Below the pieces are notes generated by a model. The model was not told the origin of the DNA. It was given only the letters and a program-made list of their open reading frames with translations, and searched no databases. Positions 50,143 to 60,948 of a stretch of DNA of 64,000 bases are shown piece after piece. The stretch comes from Acidaminobacter sp. JC074. GTDB taxonomy: Bacteria > Bacillota > Clostridia > Peptostreptococcales > Acidaminobacteraceae. Location: assembly GCF_022496765.1 (NCBI RefSeq), contig NZ_VANV01000001.1, forward strand, positions 124,001-188,000. The letters are read 5' to 3'. Numbering within the stretch: the first letter of the stretch is position 1; the number at the start of each line of letters is the position of its first letter. Made by a program: the position numbers and the translations under genes.

Positions 50143-51463
50143 AAGAGATTTAACACAAGGACATATCACTGAGCATTTTGTCTCACTGACCATCCCTATG
50201 ATTTTGGGCATCTTAGGTTTGGTAGCATTTAACTTGGCAGATACCTACTTTGTTGGTAAGCTTGGAACAACTCAAATGGCTGCGCTCACATTTACCTTTC
50301 CCGTGGTTCTACTCTTAAACAGTTTGAATCTGGGTTTGGGTATAGGTGCTTCAGCCATTATTTCAAAGGCTTTTGGTCAAAAAGATCACCAAGCTGTTAA
50401 GGAGCTTTCTAGCTACAGTATATTATTAGGCTTCACTTTTGCTCTTATAGCATCCTTTATAGGCCTTATTACCATAAAGCCAGTCTTTAGTCTACTTGGA
50501 GCAGACCAAAGCGTTTTTCCATACATCAAAGACTATATGAGTATATGGTATCTAGGGGTCCCTTTTGTGGTCATCCCCATGATTGGTAACAGCATCATCA
50601 GAGCACTTGGCGATACAAAAGTCCCCAGCATGGTTATGATGCTTGCTGCGGTTACAAATATCATCTTGGATCCTATATTTATTTTTGGACTAGGTCCAGT
50701 GCCTGCATTTGGTGTAAAAGGTGCAGCAATTGCTACTGTTCTTTCAAGGTCTATCACTTTTTCAACTGCCTTATACATACTTATACATCGTGAGAAAGTG
50801 GTTTCTTTTAAAATCATAAAAATCAAGAGCATTATTCCAATTTGGAAGAAGATACTTTATATCGCTTTACCCAATGCCGCCTCTAGAATGATTCTACCAA
50901 TTGGACTTGGTATCATCACTGGCTTAATCTCCACTTATGGCTTAGATGCCATAGCCGGCTATGGTATAGCAACAAGAGTCGAATATTTTGCTTTGGCCAT
51001 TAGCCAGGCACTGGCTTCTGTCATACCGGTATTTGTAGGACAAAACTTTGGCGCAGGCGATTTTGATAGAATCAAAGAAGGCATCCGGATCTCTAGAAAG
51101 TTTATGTTAAGCTTTAACGCTGGTCTCTATCTGATCTTGTTCATAGCAGGACCTTGGCTGATTGGTTTATTTACAGTCAATACTCAAGTTATTAAAATTG
51201 CTGTTCTCTACCTAAGAATTGTACCTTTGGCATATGGTTTCCAAGGAATAATACTGGTCTTAAATGGGGCACTAAATGCCTTACATAAACCAGTCGTGGC
51301 AGCATCACTCAACTTGATTCAGATGCTTGTCATCTATGTCCCTATGGCAGTGATTTTAAACAGGTACTTTGGAGTAACAGCTATTTTTGCATCACTCGCC
51401 TTTTCTTATTTAGTCGTTGCAATAATGGGCAATAAGGCATTCAAAAAGATCCTAGTTGACTAG
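50135..51463 (+). CDS. MATE-family multidrug efflux transporter
   Basis: 442 residues with 12 transmembrane helices in two halves. Typical segments are HFVSLTIPMILGILGLVAFNLADTYFVG, NSIIRALGDTKVPSMVMMLA and NAASRMILPIGLGIITGLI. It exports cationic compounds using a Na+ or H+ gradient. AAGGAGG lies 5 bases before the ATG. Expression should be repressed by the linked MarR protein and induced by a drug-like ligand. Confidence 0.92.
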   Translation: MARRDLTQGHITEHFVSLTIPMILGILGLVAFNLADTYFVGKLGTTQMAALTFTFPVVLLLNSLNLGLGIGASAIISKAFGQKDHQAVKELSSYSILLGFTFALIASFIGLITIKPVFSLLGADQSVFPYIKDYMSIWYLGVPFVVIPMIGNSIIRALGDTKVPSMVMMLAAVTNIILDPIFIFGLGPVPAFGVKGAAIATVLSRSITFSTALYILIHREKVVSFKIIKIKSIIPIWKKILYIALPNAASRMILPIGLGIITGLISTYGLDAIAGYGIATRVEYFALAISQALASVIPVFVGQNFGAGDFDRIKEGIRISRKFMLSFNAGLYLILFIAGPWLIGLFTVNTQVIKIAVLYLRIVPLAYGFQGIILVLNGALNALHKPVVAASLNLIQMLVIYVPMAVILNRYFGVTAIFASLAFSYLVVAIMGNKAFKKILVD

Positions 51464-51473
51464 GATCTTTCTT
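51445..51473 (+). terminator. Terminator of MarR-MATE operon
   Basis: AAAGATCCTAG-TTGA-CTAGGATCTTT followed by a short T/C tail; the stop codon lies within the hairpin. Confidence 0.82.
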
Positions 51474-51503
51474 AACGGTTTGCATTCTATGAACGAAAAT
51501 ATC

Positions 51504-53561
51504 TTACTTTCTAACCTTGAATCTTGATACACTGTTAGATAATTCTTCTGAAAGCTTAGCAAGGCCACCTGAAGCTTCTACAATTTGTCTCATTGAAGCA
51601 GACTGCTCTGTTACAGAAGCTGATGCTTCTTCTGTAGATGCTGCATTTTCTTCAGCAATTGCAGATAAGCCCTGAAGTGTATCGACGATTTCTGATTTCT
51701 GAACTTCCATACTCTTTTCAGATTCATTTAGATTATCAATGGCATCAACTGTAATATCAACAGCTTTTGAAATCTCTACAAACTTGCCTTCTGTTTCACT
51801 AACAGCTTTAACTTGGTCAGCAACAATTTCATTGACCTTGTTGATAGTACCTACGGCCATTTTTGAAGATTCAGTTAACTCTTGAACAATGATATCAATG
51901 TCCTTAGTTGATGCTGTAGACTGCTCTGCAAGTTTTCTGATTTCATCAGCAACAACTGCAAAGCCTTTACCAGCTTCACCTGCTCTTGCTGCCTCAATAG
52001 CTGCATTTAAAGCTAGTAAGTTGGTCTGTTCAGCAATAGATGCAATAACATTAGATGCTTCACCAATCTTAGAAGTCGATTCATCCGTCTTAGTGATAAC
52101 ACCAAAGATTTCTTGAGCCGCTCTATTGGTTTCTTGCGTCTTATCAGTAAGGTCATTCACAATGGTTAAACCTTCACCAATCATTGTAACGATATTAGAA
52201 GACGCCTCATTTAAATTTTGCATATGGTTCTTATTGTCTTCAATAACCTCACCAAGTTCAAAGGCCTTAGCAGCACCCTTTTCAGTAGAGGTTGCCTGGT
52301 CAGTAGCACCTCTTGCAATCTCTTCAATGGTCTTAGCCATATCCTCAGATGAAATCGCCACTTGGTCTGCTGTGACATTTAACTGCTCACTTGAACTTGC
52401 AACATGATTAGAAGAATCAATGATTTCTGATACAAGAGCCGAGAAGTTTTGATTAAGTTCTCTAAAGGCTTTTGCAAGATCACCAATCTCATCTATTCTG
52501 GTTAAGTACTTAGAATCTATATCGCCTGTAAGGTCACCAGAACCCAGTTGCTTAGCATATGCAGTTGCAACTTTAACTGGTTTCATCAACTGTCTGATAC
52601 TGATGATGATATAAGTGATCAGTGCTGCTGAGCCGATTAAGAATAGAAGTAAAACAACACTTGTAAAGGATCTTAAGCCTTCTGTCGCTTCATGTTTGTT
52701 AACAAGCTGAATAACACCCCAACCATTAATGGTTAGTGGCTCGTAAGCTACATAATAGTCTTCACCATTATAATCAATCTCTTCCATATTGGTTTCGCCA
52801 TTAAGGACCTTATTCCCTATAGCTCCTAAAGAACCTAAATCTGAGATATTGCTAATCCCATCTTCTTTAAGGTCTGTTAGATTTTCAGCATAAATAAGTG
52901 CTCCATCTCTACCGATTAGGAAGTTGGTGCCTTTTTCACCAATCTTAAACTGCTCCATAATTCTTGGTATATCATCTAAAGCCACGTCAGCTGCCAGAAA
53001 ACCAAAAGCATTTCCGCCTGAATCTCTTAAAGCTGTAATAGCTGATACGACAGTTGCACCTGTACCAACATCCTCATAAGGTGATGTAAATGCTACACCA
53101 TCAGCGTTAAGTGCAAGACTATACCAAGGTCTAGAAGATGCCTGATAGTCTGGATTGGAAACAAAGTGTGTGTTGTCAATGAAGAAATTGGCTCTGTCAT
53201 TGGCAATCCATACAAATAGTAAATTTTCATAAGAATCATTGTATGATTCAAGGGTTTCATCTACTACATCATAAAGTCTATGTGACGTAATCTGGTCATA
53301 CCTATCAACTTCAGCCAAGTAGGTTCTGATGTTTCTATCCTGAGCTGCCTGTTTTGCAACTTGTTCGGCAAGTGCAAAAGTCCTTGTTATGGCTGAGACA
53401 CTCAGTTCTGTATCTGCCATAATATTTGTATGGATATTATCTGTTAACTCCTCGCTTGAAGAATAGAATATCCACCATCCACTAGCACCAAATATTACTA
53501 CGATAGCCAAAACCAGTAGCAAAGTCATTTTCAATGTTATCGATTTTCTGATTAAGTTCAT
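51504..53561 (-). CDS. Methyl-accepting chemotaxis protein with dCache sensor
   Basis: 685 residues: TM1 (about 11-31), a double Cache extracellular domain (about 35-300, with [21 protein letters not shown] and [20 protein letters not shown]), TM2 (about 303-324), HAMP, then the methylated helices and tip [20 protein letters not shown] / [20 protein letters not shown]. dCache domains usually bind amino acids or related small molecules. AGGGAGG precedes the ATG. It shows that the organism is probably motile; che genes are not in this window. Confidence 0.93.
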   Translation of the reverse strand: MNLIRKSITLKMTLLLVLAIVVIFGASGWWIFYSSSEELTDNIHTNIMADTELSVSAITRTFALAEQVAKQAAQDRNIRTYLAEVDRYDQITSHRLYDVVDETLESYNDSYENLLFVWIANDRANFFIDNTHFVSNPDYQASSRPWYSLALNADGVAFTSPYEDVGTGATVVSAITALRDSGGNAFGFLAADVALDDIPRIMEQFKIGEKGTNFLIGRDGALIYAENLTDLKEDGISNISDLGSLGAIGNKVLNGETNMEEIDYNGEDYYVAYEPLTINGWGVIQLVNKHEATEGLRSFTSVVLLLFLIGSAALITYIIISIRQLMKPVKVATAYAKQLGSGDLTGDIDSKYLTRIDEIGDLAKAFRELNQNFSALVSEIIDSSNHVASSSEQLNVTADQVAISSEDMAKTIEEIARGATDQATSTEKGAAKAFELGEVIEDNKNHMQNLNEASSNIVTMIGEGLTIVNDLTDKTQETNRAAQEIFGVITKTDESTSKIGEASNVIASIAEQTNLLALNAAIEAARAGEAGKGFAVVADEIRKLAEQSTASTKDIDIIVQELTESSKMAVGTINKVNEIVADQVKAVSETEGKFVEISKAVDITVDAIDNLNESEKSMEVQKSEIVDTLQGLSAIAEENAASTEEASASVTEQSASMRQIVEASGGLAKLSEELSNSVSRFKVRK

Positions 53562-53659
53562 ATCTGCCTCCCTGTACTATATCAGTATACATATATTATA
53601 TATACCTTTTTTTATCGACAATAAACAAGATAATCCGAAAGTAATTTCAGAAAATTCAG

Positions 53660-53687
53660 ACAAAAGAAAATTCCCACAATGTGGGAA
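53660..53687 (-). terminator. Terminator of SBP-type histidine kinase gene
   Basis: Minus-strand TTCCCAC-ATT-GTGGGAA followed by TTTTCTTTTG, 2 bases after the stop codon. Confidence 0.85.
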
Positions 53688-53689
53688 CC

Positions 53690-55405
53690 TTAATGATTTT
53701 TTATAGGAATTTGAAGTGTAAATAAGACACCAGGTTCTTCTGTGTAAGAACATGTAATATCACCTTCAAACTTTTCTTTTAAGAGGTTTCTAACGATATG
53801 AAGGCCTATACCGCTACCGCCTTGGTCTTTTTTAGTTGTAAAGAATAGCTTAAAAACCTGGTCAATATTTTCTTCAGGTATGCCAACACCATTGTCTCTA
53901 TACTCAATAATCATAACCTGATCAATGATTGATGCCTTAATATCAATCTTATGGTCAGTGTCTTCTACAAAGCCATGTATAATGGAGTTTAAAATCAAGT
54001 TGGTGAATATCTGTGTAAAAGCACCCACATCACCTAATATGATCAAACTATCACTACAGAGTATGTTGATGTCAACGTGGTTCTTCTTAAGCTCATACTT
54101 TAATGTTTCAACAATATCATCTAAGAAATATTGAACGTTTATAAGTTCTTTATTGTCCTGCATCTGCTGGATGGCCATATTCTTAAAACTCGAGATTGTC
54201 TGAATGGCCCTTTCAAGATTCACTTCTGTCAGTTTGCCCGCATCTTCTGCAACTCTAATAAACTCAATGAACTGATTCTTTTTAAGATTGTCCTTTTCAT
54301 AAGCATACTTCAGTTTGTTGAGTCTGCTCATGAAAGCTGAGTTAGTGGTCAAACAAACCCCTAAAGGATTTGAAACCTCATGAGATATGCCAGCAACCAT
54401 AGATCCCAAAGATGCCATTCTTTCTTGACGAATCATTTCATGCTGCATTTCATTTTGCTGCTCAATGGCCTCTTCAAGCTGCTTTTGAATGACGTTTTTA
54501 TGTTCTAGCTCAACCTTTAGTTCCTGTGTTTTAAGGGCAATCTGTCTTTTTAGCAGTTTAAACCAAACAATCGAAAGTATGATGAGAAATACCAGCATCA
54601 GAATTACCATTAAGTAAACTGGATTCTTATAAAAAGGTGTTATAGAAAGACTGATCCATTTATTGTAGATGGTCTTTTTCTCATCTGATGACATGTCATC
54701 AATGACCTTGTCGACAATCGACAAAAGGGGTTCATAATCTTCTCTTATGATAAATCTAACATCTACTGAGCGTGGATACTCTTGTTTATATTTTAAATTA
54801 GTAATCTTATTGGTCTCAATTTCGTAACTCACTGAAGCCAACTCTTGAATTAATACATCTTCTTCACCAAATGATATCGCTCTTAAGGCATCAGCAACTG
54901 ATGGATATGGTACCAACTCAATACCTGGATGGTTTTCTCTTAAGACATCGTTTAAAAGCCAGCCTTCTACAGTTGCAACCCGCATGTTTTTTAACTCATT
55001 TAGGCCAAAGTCTTCATCATAATCTGACCTTGTCACAAATATATAAGGTAAACTTAAAATTTCCTGACTGAATATCATATGTTCTTCTCTAGAAGCATGG
55101 TAAGACCCCAAGATCACATCTACTTCCTTTTTCTTCATGGCTTCAACAATTTGATCCCATGTATCAAGATAAACATATTCGATTTTTATATCAACTGCAT
55201 CTTGTATGACTTTTAGATAGTCAACGCCAAGTCCTTTTTGACCTCTCTCAAAGAAATCTATAGGAGGCCATGCAGGATCACCTGCAAATCTTATGACAGG
55301 ATGTGATTCTAACCATTCTATCTCTTCTTCACTTAGTTCTACATCACCATAAACCATACATGGTAGGAGTAGGCTCAATAATATAATAAATAGTATTTTC
55401 TTCAT
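53690..55405 (-). CDS. Sensor histidine kinase with SBP_bac_3 periplasmic domain
   Basis: 571 residues. A signal sequence (about 2-20) leads to an SBP_bac_3-type binding domain (about 25-255: VIRFAGDPAWPPIDFFERGQ, GLGVDYLKVIQDA, KKKEVDVILG). One transmembrane helix (about 267-287) is followed by a coiled coil and the kinase core: His342 in GISHEVSNPLGV, NLILNSIIHGF, YRDNGVGIPEENID and GSGIGLHIVRNL. The sensor resembles BvgS/EvgS-like kinases, but there is no receiver domain and no response regulator nearby. GAGG lies 8 bases before the ATG. Confidence 0.92.
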   Translation of the reverse strand: MKKILFIILLSLLLPCMVYGDVELSEEEIEWLESHPVIRFAGDPAWPPIDFFERGQKGLGVDYLKVIQDAVDIKIEYVYLDTWDQIVEAMKKKEVDVILGSYHASREEHMIFSQEILSLPYIFVTRSDYDEDFGLNELKNMRVATVEGWLLNDVLRENHPGIELVPYPSVADALRAISFGEEDVLIQELASVSYEIETNKITNLKYKQEYPRSVDVRFIIREDYEPLLSIVDKVIDDMSSDEKKTIYNKWISLSITPFYKNPVYLMVILMLVFLIILSIVWFKLLKRQIALKTQELKVELEHKNVIQKQLEEAIEQQNEMQHEMIRQERMASLGSMVAGISHEVSNPLGVCLTTNSAFMSRLNKLKYAYEKDNLKKNQFIEFIRVAEDAGKLTEVNLERAIQTISSFKNMAIQQMQDNKELINVQYFLDDIVETLKYELKKNHVDINILCSDSLIILGDVGAFTQIFTNLILNSIIHGFVEDTDHKIDIKASIIDQVMIIEYRDNGVGIPEENIDQVFKLFFTTKKDQGGSGIGLHIVRNLLKEKFEGDITCSYTEEPGVLFTLQIPIKNH

Positions 55406-55482
55406 ATAATCTACCTCAATAAATATATACCTATATTTAACAATTCTAAACGTGCAATACTATTATACATTGAAAAGGAACA

Positions 55483-55510
55483 TAAAAAAAAGCCCTAGAA
55501 TGAATCTAGG
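55483..55510 (-). terminator. Terminator of clpB
   Basis: Minus-strand CCTAGA-TTCAT-TCTAGG followed by GCTTTTTTTT, 6 bases after the stop codon. Confidence 0.87.
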
Positions 55511-55516
55511 ACCTGA

Positions 55517-58087
55517 TTAGTGGTTTATATACAATGACTGTCCATCGCTTTCGATGAAAACATGGTCATTTTCAAGCAGTTGACCTGAAATAATGGCTCT
55601 TGCAAGAAGATTCTCTACATGTTTTTGAAGATATCTTTTTAATGGTCTAGCACCAAAATGCACATCATAAGACTCTTTAACAATGGTCTTCTTAGCATCT
55701 AAAGAGAGTTCTAAGCTGATGTTTTGATCAGATAAACGTTTCTCTAAATCTTTGATCAGAAGATCAACAATTGCAAGCATTTCCTCTTCTAACAGAGGTT
55801 TATAAAGTACAATTTCATCCAATCTGTTTAAAAACTCTGGTCTAAAGAATGAAAATAGTCTTTGGTGGATATCATTTCTTAAAGACTCATCAATAAGGCC
55901 AGATTCATCAATTCTATCTAATAATAAATCTGATCCAATGTTTGATGTCATGATGATAATGGTGTTTTTAAAATCCACTGTTCGACCTTGTGCATCTGTA
56001 ATTCTACCATCATCTAAAACTTGCAAGAGGACGTTAAAGACATCTGGATGGGCTTTTTCAACTTCATCAAACAAGAGAACTGCATAAGGCTTTCTTCTAA
56101 CAGCTTCTGTCAGTTGTCCACCTTCTTCAAAGCCTACATACCCCGGAGGAGCACCAATAAGTCTTGCAACAGCATGCCTTTCCATATACTCTGACATATC
56201 TATACGTATCATGTTATCTTCTGAATCAAAGAGCTCTTCTGATAATGTTTTAGCAAGTTCAGTTTTACCAACACCAGTAGGCCCTAAGAAAAGAAATGAA
56301 CCAATTGGCTTAGAAGGATCTTTAATCCCTGCACGGGATCTCAAAATAGCTTCAGACACCTTGGATACGGCTTCTTCTTGACCAATAACCCTTTTATGAA
56401 GTGATGCTTCTAAATTTAAAAGCTTTTGTCTTTCACCTTCCATCAGTTTTTTTAGTGGAATGCCTGTCCACCTAGAAATAATACCGGCTATTTCATCAAC
56501 AGTAACAGCTTCTCTAATAAGCTGATTGTTCTTAGGTGCATTCTGTAAGTCTTCCAAGCTTTTTTCCAAGACTGGTAATTGACCATATTTAAGCTCAGCC
56601 GCCTTGTTTAGATCATAATTTCTTTCTGCCTTCTCAATTTCATATTGGAGGTTCTCAAGCTTTTCTTTAAGTCGGTTGATTTCATCAACACTTTCTTTTT
56701 CATTTAAGTAGGTTGCCATCTTGGCATCAAAGTCATTCTTTAAATCAGAAAGGTCTTTGGTCAGATTTTCTCTTCTTTGTTTAGATTGCTTGTCCTTTTC
56801 CTTTTTTAAGGCTGCAATCTCAATTTCAAGTGTCATCATCTTTCTTGAAATTTCATCAAGCTCTTCTGGCATGGATTCAATCTCAGTCTTAATCTGAGCA
56901 CAGGCTTCATCTATTAAGTCTATGGCTTTGTCAGGTAAAAATCGATCTGATATATATCTGTCTGATAAAACTGCTGCGTTGACGATGGCATCGTCATGGA
57001 TTCTTACACCATGAAAAACTTCGTAGCGCTCTTTCAGGCCACGTAAGATGGTGATGGTGTTTTCTACTGTTGGCTCTAAGACCATAACTGGTTGAAAACG
57101 ACGTTCTAAGGCAGAATCCTTTTCTATATATTTTTTATATTCACCTAAAGTTGTTGCGCCGATACAAGAGAGTTCTCCTCTAGCGAGTAGGGGCTTAAGC
57201 ATGTTGCCTGCATCTAAGGCACCATCTGTTTTGCCTGCACCTACAATGGTATGAAGTTCATCTATAAACATGATGATATTGCCATCACTTTTCTTTACTT
57301 CATCTAAGACAGCCTTAAGGCGTTCCTCGAATTCTCCTCTAAACTTAGCACCAGCAACCAGAGCTCCCATGTCTAAGGCAAATATTTTCTTTTGCTTAAG
57401 ACTTTCAGGTACTTCACCTTTAATAATTCTATGGGCAAGACCTTCTGCAATAGCTGTTTTACCAACACCAGGTTCACCAATCAAGACTGGATTGTTTTTA
57501 GTTTTTCTAGATAAGATTCTTACAACACGTCTGATTTCATCATCTCTACCGATGACAGGGTCTAGCTTGTTTTGTCTGGCGAGCTCAACCAAATCATCAC
57601 CATATTTTTCGAGCACATTGTAATTCTGTTCTGGATTATCTGATGTTACCCTCTGATGACCTCTTATTTCTTTAAGTGCAGCCATCAGCTTAGACTCAGT
57701 GACATTAAATTCTGAAAAAATATTTTTTAGTGAAGGTCCATGTGACAACATGCTTAAAAGGACATGCTCTAAACTGACATAGTCATCTTTCATCTTATCT
57801 GCTATCTTTTCTGCTTTCATCATGACCTTCTGACTTTCACTTGATAAGTAAACTTGGTCCTGACCATGTACCTTTGATTTTCTTTCTATCTGATTTATCA
57901 ATCGATCTTTAAAAAGGTTCACATCTACCTTAATCTTATTGAGTAGTTCTACTATAAGACTGCCCGGTTCTAAAGTACTTAATAAAAGATGATCGGTATC
58001 AATTGTCGCATTACCATATTCTGAAGCAATAAACTGAGCTCTATTTAAAGCTTCTATTGTATTCTTAGTCATTTTATTTGTATTCAT
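55517..58087 (-). CDS. clpB: ATP-dependent chaperone ClpB
   Basis: 856 residues, the full length. An N-terminal Clp domain (about 1-145) precedes AAA-1 with Walker [14 protein letters not shown] (about 198), a long middle coiled-coil (about 400-520, which marks ClpB rather than ClpC/ClpA), and AAA-2 with [12 protein letters not shown] (about 602) and [16 protein letters not shown]. It rescues aggregated proteins with DnaK. A perfect CIRCE element between its promoter and start puts it under HrcA control. AAAGGAG lies 7 bases before the ATG. Confidence 0.95.
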   Translation of the reverse strand: MNTNKMTKNTIEALNRAQFIASEYGNATIDTDHLLLSTLEPGSLIVELLNKIKVDVNLFKDRLINQIERKSKVHGQDQVYLSSESQKVMMKAEKIADKMKDDYVSLEHVLLSMLSHGPSLKNIFSEFNVTESKLMAALKEIRGHQRVTSDNPEQNYNVLEKYGDDLVELARQNKLDPVIGRDDEIRRVVRILSRKTKNNPVLIGEPGVGKTAIAEGLAHRIIKGEVPESLKQKKIFALDMGALVAGAKFRGEFEERLKAVLDEVKKSDGNIIMFIDELHTIVGAGKTDGALDAGNMLKPLLARGELSCIGATTLGEYKKYIEKDSALERRFQPVMVLEPTVENTITILRGLKERYEVFHGVRIHDDAIVNAAVLSDRYISDRFLPDKAIDLIDEACAQIKTEIESMPEELDEISRKMMTLEIEIAALKKEKDKQSKQRRENLTKDLSDLKNDFDAKMATYLNEKESVDEINRLKEKLENLQYEIEKAERNYDLNKAAELKYGQLPVLEKSLEDLQNAPKNNQLIREAVTVDEIAGIISRWTGIPLKKLMEGERQKLLNLEASLHKRVIGQEEAVSKVSEAILRSRAGIKDPSKPIGSFLFLGPTGVGKTELAKTLSEELFDSEDNMIRIDMSEYMERHAVARLIGAPPGYVGFEEGGQLTEAVRRKPYAVLLFDEVEKAHPDVFNVLLQVLDDGRITDAQGRTVDFKNTIIIMTSNIGSDLLLDRIDESGLIDESLRNDIHQRLFSFFRPEFLNRLDEIVLYKPLLEEEMLAIVDLLIKDLEKRLSDQNISLELSLDAKKTIVKESYDVHFGARPLKRYLQKHVENLLARAIISGQLLENDHVFIESDGQSLYINH

Positions 58088-58103
58088 TCTATCACTCCTT
58101 TTG

Positions 58104-58130
58104 TTAGCACTCTAACTAGTCGAGTGCTAA
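58104..58130. promoter_or_regulatory. CIRCE element (HrcA operator)
   Basis: TTAGCACTC-N9-GAGTGCTAA, identical to the CIRCE consensus, 17 bases before the clpB start and just downstream of its -10 box. HrcA bound here blocks transcription until heat stress. Confidence 0.96.
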
Positions 58131-58139
58131 TTCATCTTA

Positions 58140-58168
58140 AATATACACCCATCTTATAATAATTTCAA
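58140..58168 (-). promoter_or_regulatory. clpB promoter
   Basis: Minus-strand -35 TTGAAA (58163-58168), 17-bp spacer, -10 TATATT (58140-58145), each 5 of 6 to consensus; CIRCE starts 10 bases downstream. Confidence 0.8.
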
Positions 58169-58191
58169 TAGTTTTAGAAAACTTTTATTCT

Positions 58192-58220
58192 AAAAAAAAT
58201 ACCCACACTTAAAGTGTGGG
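58192..58220 (-). terminator. Terminator of sulfatase-maturase operon
   Basis: Minus-strand CCCACACTT-TAAGTGTGGG stem followed by TATTTTTTTT, about 16 bases after the stop codon. Confidence 0.87.
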
Positions 58221-58235
58221 GTGACATAGATCTGA

Positions 58236-59342
58236 TTAACTTAATTTTATGGCTATATCCAGCATCCTAGGATAAACATATGAATAGAAGGTCTTGTAAG
58301 ACTCACAGAAGTAATTACGCGTTAAATGATACTCACCAAACTGCCTGTGCCTTTTACAGCCCCCCTCACAAATTGCTTGCCACTTGCATGATTGACAACA
58401 GCTTGCATGGTTAAAGGATTCCTTTACAAATTCATGTGATGGTTTACTCTTTAAAATATCAAGCATGCTATCATTAAACACATTGCCAAGTTGCCACCTA
58501 TCAGTTACATAAAAATCACATGGGTAAATATGACCACTGGCCTCAACGACCATTTGAATGGTACACCTACCGTTCATGCCACACGAAATATTTTGATTAC
58601 CCATAATTTTGTTAATAAGATTTTCAAAGTAAATGACCGATACTGCTCTTCCCTTTATAAAATCGACATACCAGAGATCAAAAAGATCACACAAATACTT
58701 TCCATAGTCATCTTCAGACAACGAATAATCATTTTGACCAAAGCTTTGATAAATCTGATCAAGTACTGGTATCAACTGAAGATACTTAATTTGATTCTCT
58801 TTAAGAAATTGATAATTTTCTTTTACAAAAGGCAGTGTGTCTTTGGTGATAACTTTTAGCACATTAAATTCAACCTGGTGCCGTTTTAAGGTCCGGATTG
58901 CCTCCATAACCTTATGGTGAGTGTCTTTTCCTAGACAATCTTTTCTATGCAAATTATGAAGTTCTTTTATCCCGTCAAGAGAAATACCTACAAGGAAGTT
59001 CTCCTCATGTAGAAATTCACACCATTCATCATCCAGTAGAATACCATTTGTTTGAATAGACAAGTTGACAGGTAGGTTCTTCGCATTGTAGCTGTCTAAA
59101 TAGCCAATAAATTCCTTGTAAAAATCTAAACCGACAAGCGTCGGTTCACCTCCCTGAAAGGCTATGCTGACAGTCTGATCTGCATACTCAAATGTTCTTT
59201 GAATTGTCTTTTCTAAGACATCTAATGACATAAAGTCATGACAGTCAAGCCTGTGTTTAGACACATCATGGTAGAAACAGTAATCACATGAAATGTTGCA
59301 TTTATCAGATGACGGTTTAATTAATAGGCTAATCTCAGACAC
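58236..59342 (-). CDS. Anaerobic sulfatase-maturating enzyme (radical SAM, SPASM)
   Basis: 368 residues, the typical length. Cys15, Cys19 and Cys22 (CNISCDYC) hold the radical-SAM 4Fe-4S cluster; SIAFQGGEPTLVGLDFYKEF follows. The C-terminal SPASM part has CGMNGRCTIQMVVEASGHIYPCDFYV and CCQSCKWQAICEGGCKRHR for two more clusters. It converts the active-site Cys of a sulfatase to formylglycine. Its target is the sulfatase encoded directly upstream (stop and start codons touch). Confidence 0.94.
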   Translation of the reverse strand: MSEISLLIKPSSDKCNISCDYCFYHDVSKHRLDCHDFMSLDVLEKTIQRTFEYADQTVSIAFQGGEPTLVGLDFYKEFIGYLDSYNAKNLPVNLSIQTNGILLDDEWCEFLHEENFLVGISLDGIKELHNLHRKDCLGKDTHHKVMEAIRTLKRHQVEFNVLKVITKDTLPFVKENYQFLKENQIKYLQLIPVLDQIYQSFGQNDYSLSEDDYGKYLCDLFDLWYVDFIKGRAVSVIYFENLINKIMGNQNISCGMNGRCTIQMVVEASGHIYPCDFYVTDRWQLGNVFNDSMLDILKSKPSHEFVKESFNHASCCQSCKWQAICEGGCKRHRQFGEYHLTRNYFCESYKTFYSYVYPRMLDIAIKLS

Positions 59343-60821
59343 TTATCTCCATCCTCTCAAGTTCAGTTTCAATGACTTGTTCATTTCATCAATTTTTAAT
59401 CTCAACTCATCTGCCAAGTCCCTATTATACATAACAATGTTATAAGATTCTTTAGAATCAAGATTCATATCGAATAGGAAGTCCCCTTTGGCTGCTGGCG
59501 CTGCTGTCATACCTGTCAAGTCCTTCCCTATTGGCCAGTACTTGTAGTCATTCGTTACTAGAGACATCAGTTTTTTACCATTAAATAAAAAGAGTTCCTC
59601 TCTATGTTCTGACTGAGATCCATTCAAATAGCCCAACATGCTGATACCATCAATAAGCCTATCCTCAGGTAGTGGAATATCAAGTAAATCCATGATTGTA
59701 GGATAAACATCAATGCCAGATGCCAAACCATCTAAAGACTGACCACTTGATATTGTTCCTGGCATCCATGCAATAAAAGGCACCTTGTAGCCACCATTGA
59801 ATCCAGTGCTTTTTCTTCCCCTATTGTCACCTGTAGCCCCTTCAAACCATGGACCATTGTCACTGGTGAAAATAACCAAAGTGTCATCTGATATACCTTC
59901 ATCCTCTAAGGTTTTCATGATTTCTCCAATGGACCAGTCGAGCTCCTGAACACAATCACCATAGACACCAGCTTCAGATGTGCCTTTAAAAGCATCACTA
60001 GCATGTGCAGGATCATGTGGAAATGGTGAGGCATAATATAAGAAAAAACTTTCTTCATCTCTATTTTTAATAAAATTGACTGCTTCTTTTGTAAGTTCTC
60101 TTGTTAAAACTTCTTGATCTGCTGGTGCTTCTACGACCAGCGTCTCATTTCGGTATATTTCATAAGGTGTAATATCGTTACTGTATAAGGCACCATAGAA
60201 GTAGTCAAACCCATGATCATTAGGTCTCATACCTTCCTTAAAGCCAAGATGCCACTTGCCAATCAAGGCAGTTTTATAATTGTAGGCATTAAGGGCTTCA
60301 TTAATTAAAATCTCATCTGGTGATATTTCTTCCATACCATAAGATAAGGTATTGGTTACTTTCATCATCGCATGTGCAGCTTTAAACATGGGATCCTTCG
60401 AATCTACGAATGGAATCACAGCATGCGTCCTTACAGGATATCTACCTGTCAAAAGTCCCGCTCTTGATGGTGTACAGTTAGGAGCTGGTGCATAATAGTT
60501 ACTTAAGACAGTCCCTTCTGATGCCAGTCGATCCAGATTGGGTGTATCAATCAATTCTGAGCCAAAAGCTGAAATGTCTTCGTAACCCATATCATCTGCA
60601 AGAATCAAAATGATGTTCTTAGGATGTTCAATCTGCTCATTTGAAATCTTATCCAGGTAGGCTTGTGATGTTTCCAACCTTATATCCCTTCCTTGCCTGT
60701 TGATAATGCCCGTAATAAGCAGTTTAATAACAGCCACTATTAAGATGACCGTTACTATAATCCTACCTTTTCGTAGCTTTTTTGAATCTTTTTTGTATGA
60801 CTTATAAAAGAATTTTTTCAT
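59343..60821 (-). CDS. Cys-type sulfatase, membrane-anchored
   Basis: 492 residues. One N-terminal membrane helix (about 20-41) after a Lys-rich segment anchors the enzyme with the catalytic domain outside. Active-site residues are LILADDMGYEDI (Asp76, Asp77), the formylglycine motif CTPSRAGLLTGRYPVR (Cys116), KWHLG, and FTSDNGPW for the metal. Cys in place of Ser means that it needs the adjacent anaerobic maturase. The sulfate ester substrate is unknown (glycan or aryl sulfate). It is the first gene of the two-gene operon, divergent from a TetR gene. Confidence 0.93.
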   Translation of the reverse strand: MKKFFYKSYKKDSKKLRKGRIIVTVILIVAVIKLLITGIINRQGRDIRLETSQAYLDKISNEQIEHPKNIILILADDMGYEDISAFGSELIDTPNLDRLASEGTVLSNYYAPAPNCTPSRAGLLTGRYPVRTHAVIPFVDSKDPMFKAAHAMMKVTNTLSYGMEEISPDEILINEALNAYNYKTALIGKWHLGFKEGMRPNDHGFDYFYGALYSNDITPYEIYRNETLVVEAPADQEVLTRELTKEAVNFIKNRDEESFFLYYASPFPHDPAHASDAFKGTSEAGVYGDCVQELDWSIGEIMKTLEDEGISDDTLVIFTSDNGPWFEGATGDNRGRKSTGFNGGYKVPFIAWMPGTISSGQSLDGLASGIDVYPTIMDLLDIPLPEDRLIDGISMLGYLNGSQSEHREELFLFNGKKLMSLVTNDYKYWPIGKDLTGMTAAPAAKGDFLFDMNLDSKESYNIVMYNRDLADELRLKIDEMNKSLKLNLRGWR

Positions 60822-60845
60822 TTTCGTAATTCCCCCTTCAATAAA

Positions 60846-60895
60846 ATTCTACACACTGTAGAAAAAATGTCAACAATTTTCTACACAGCGTAGAA
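60846..60895 (-). promoter_or_regulatory. Sulfatase promoter with two TetR-type operators
   Basis: Minus-strand -35 TTGACA (60868-60873), 16-bp spacer, -10 TAGAAT (60846-60851). TTCTACA-CAC-TGTAGAA (60847-60863, perfect) covers the -10 and TTCTACA-CAG-CGTAGAA (60879-60895, one mismatch) lies upstream; their starts are 32 bp apart, about three helical turns. The TetR protein encoded divergently is the likely ligand-controlled repressor. Confidence 0.82.
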
Positions 60896-60948
60896 AAAAA
60901 TATCATAATGCACCATTACCTGTTATAATGTATATGAGGAGTAAAAAA

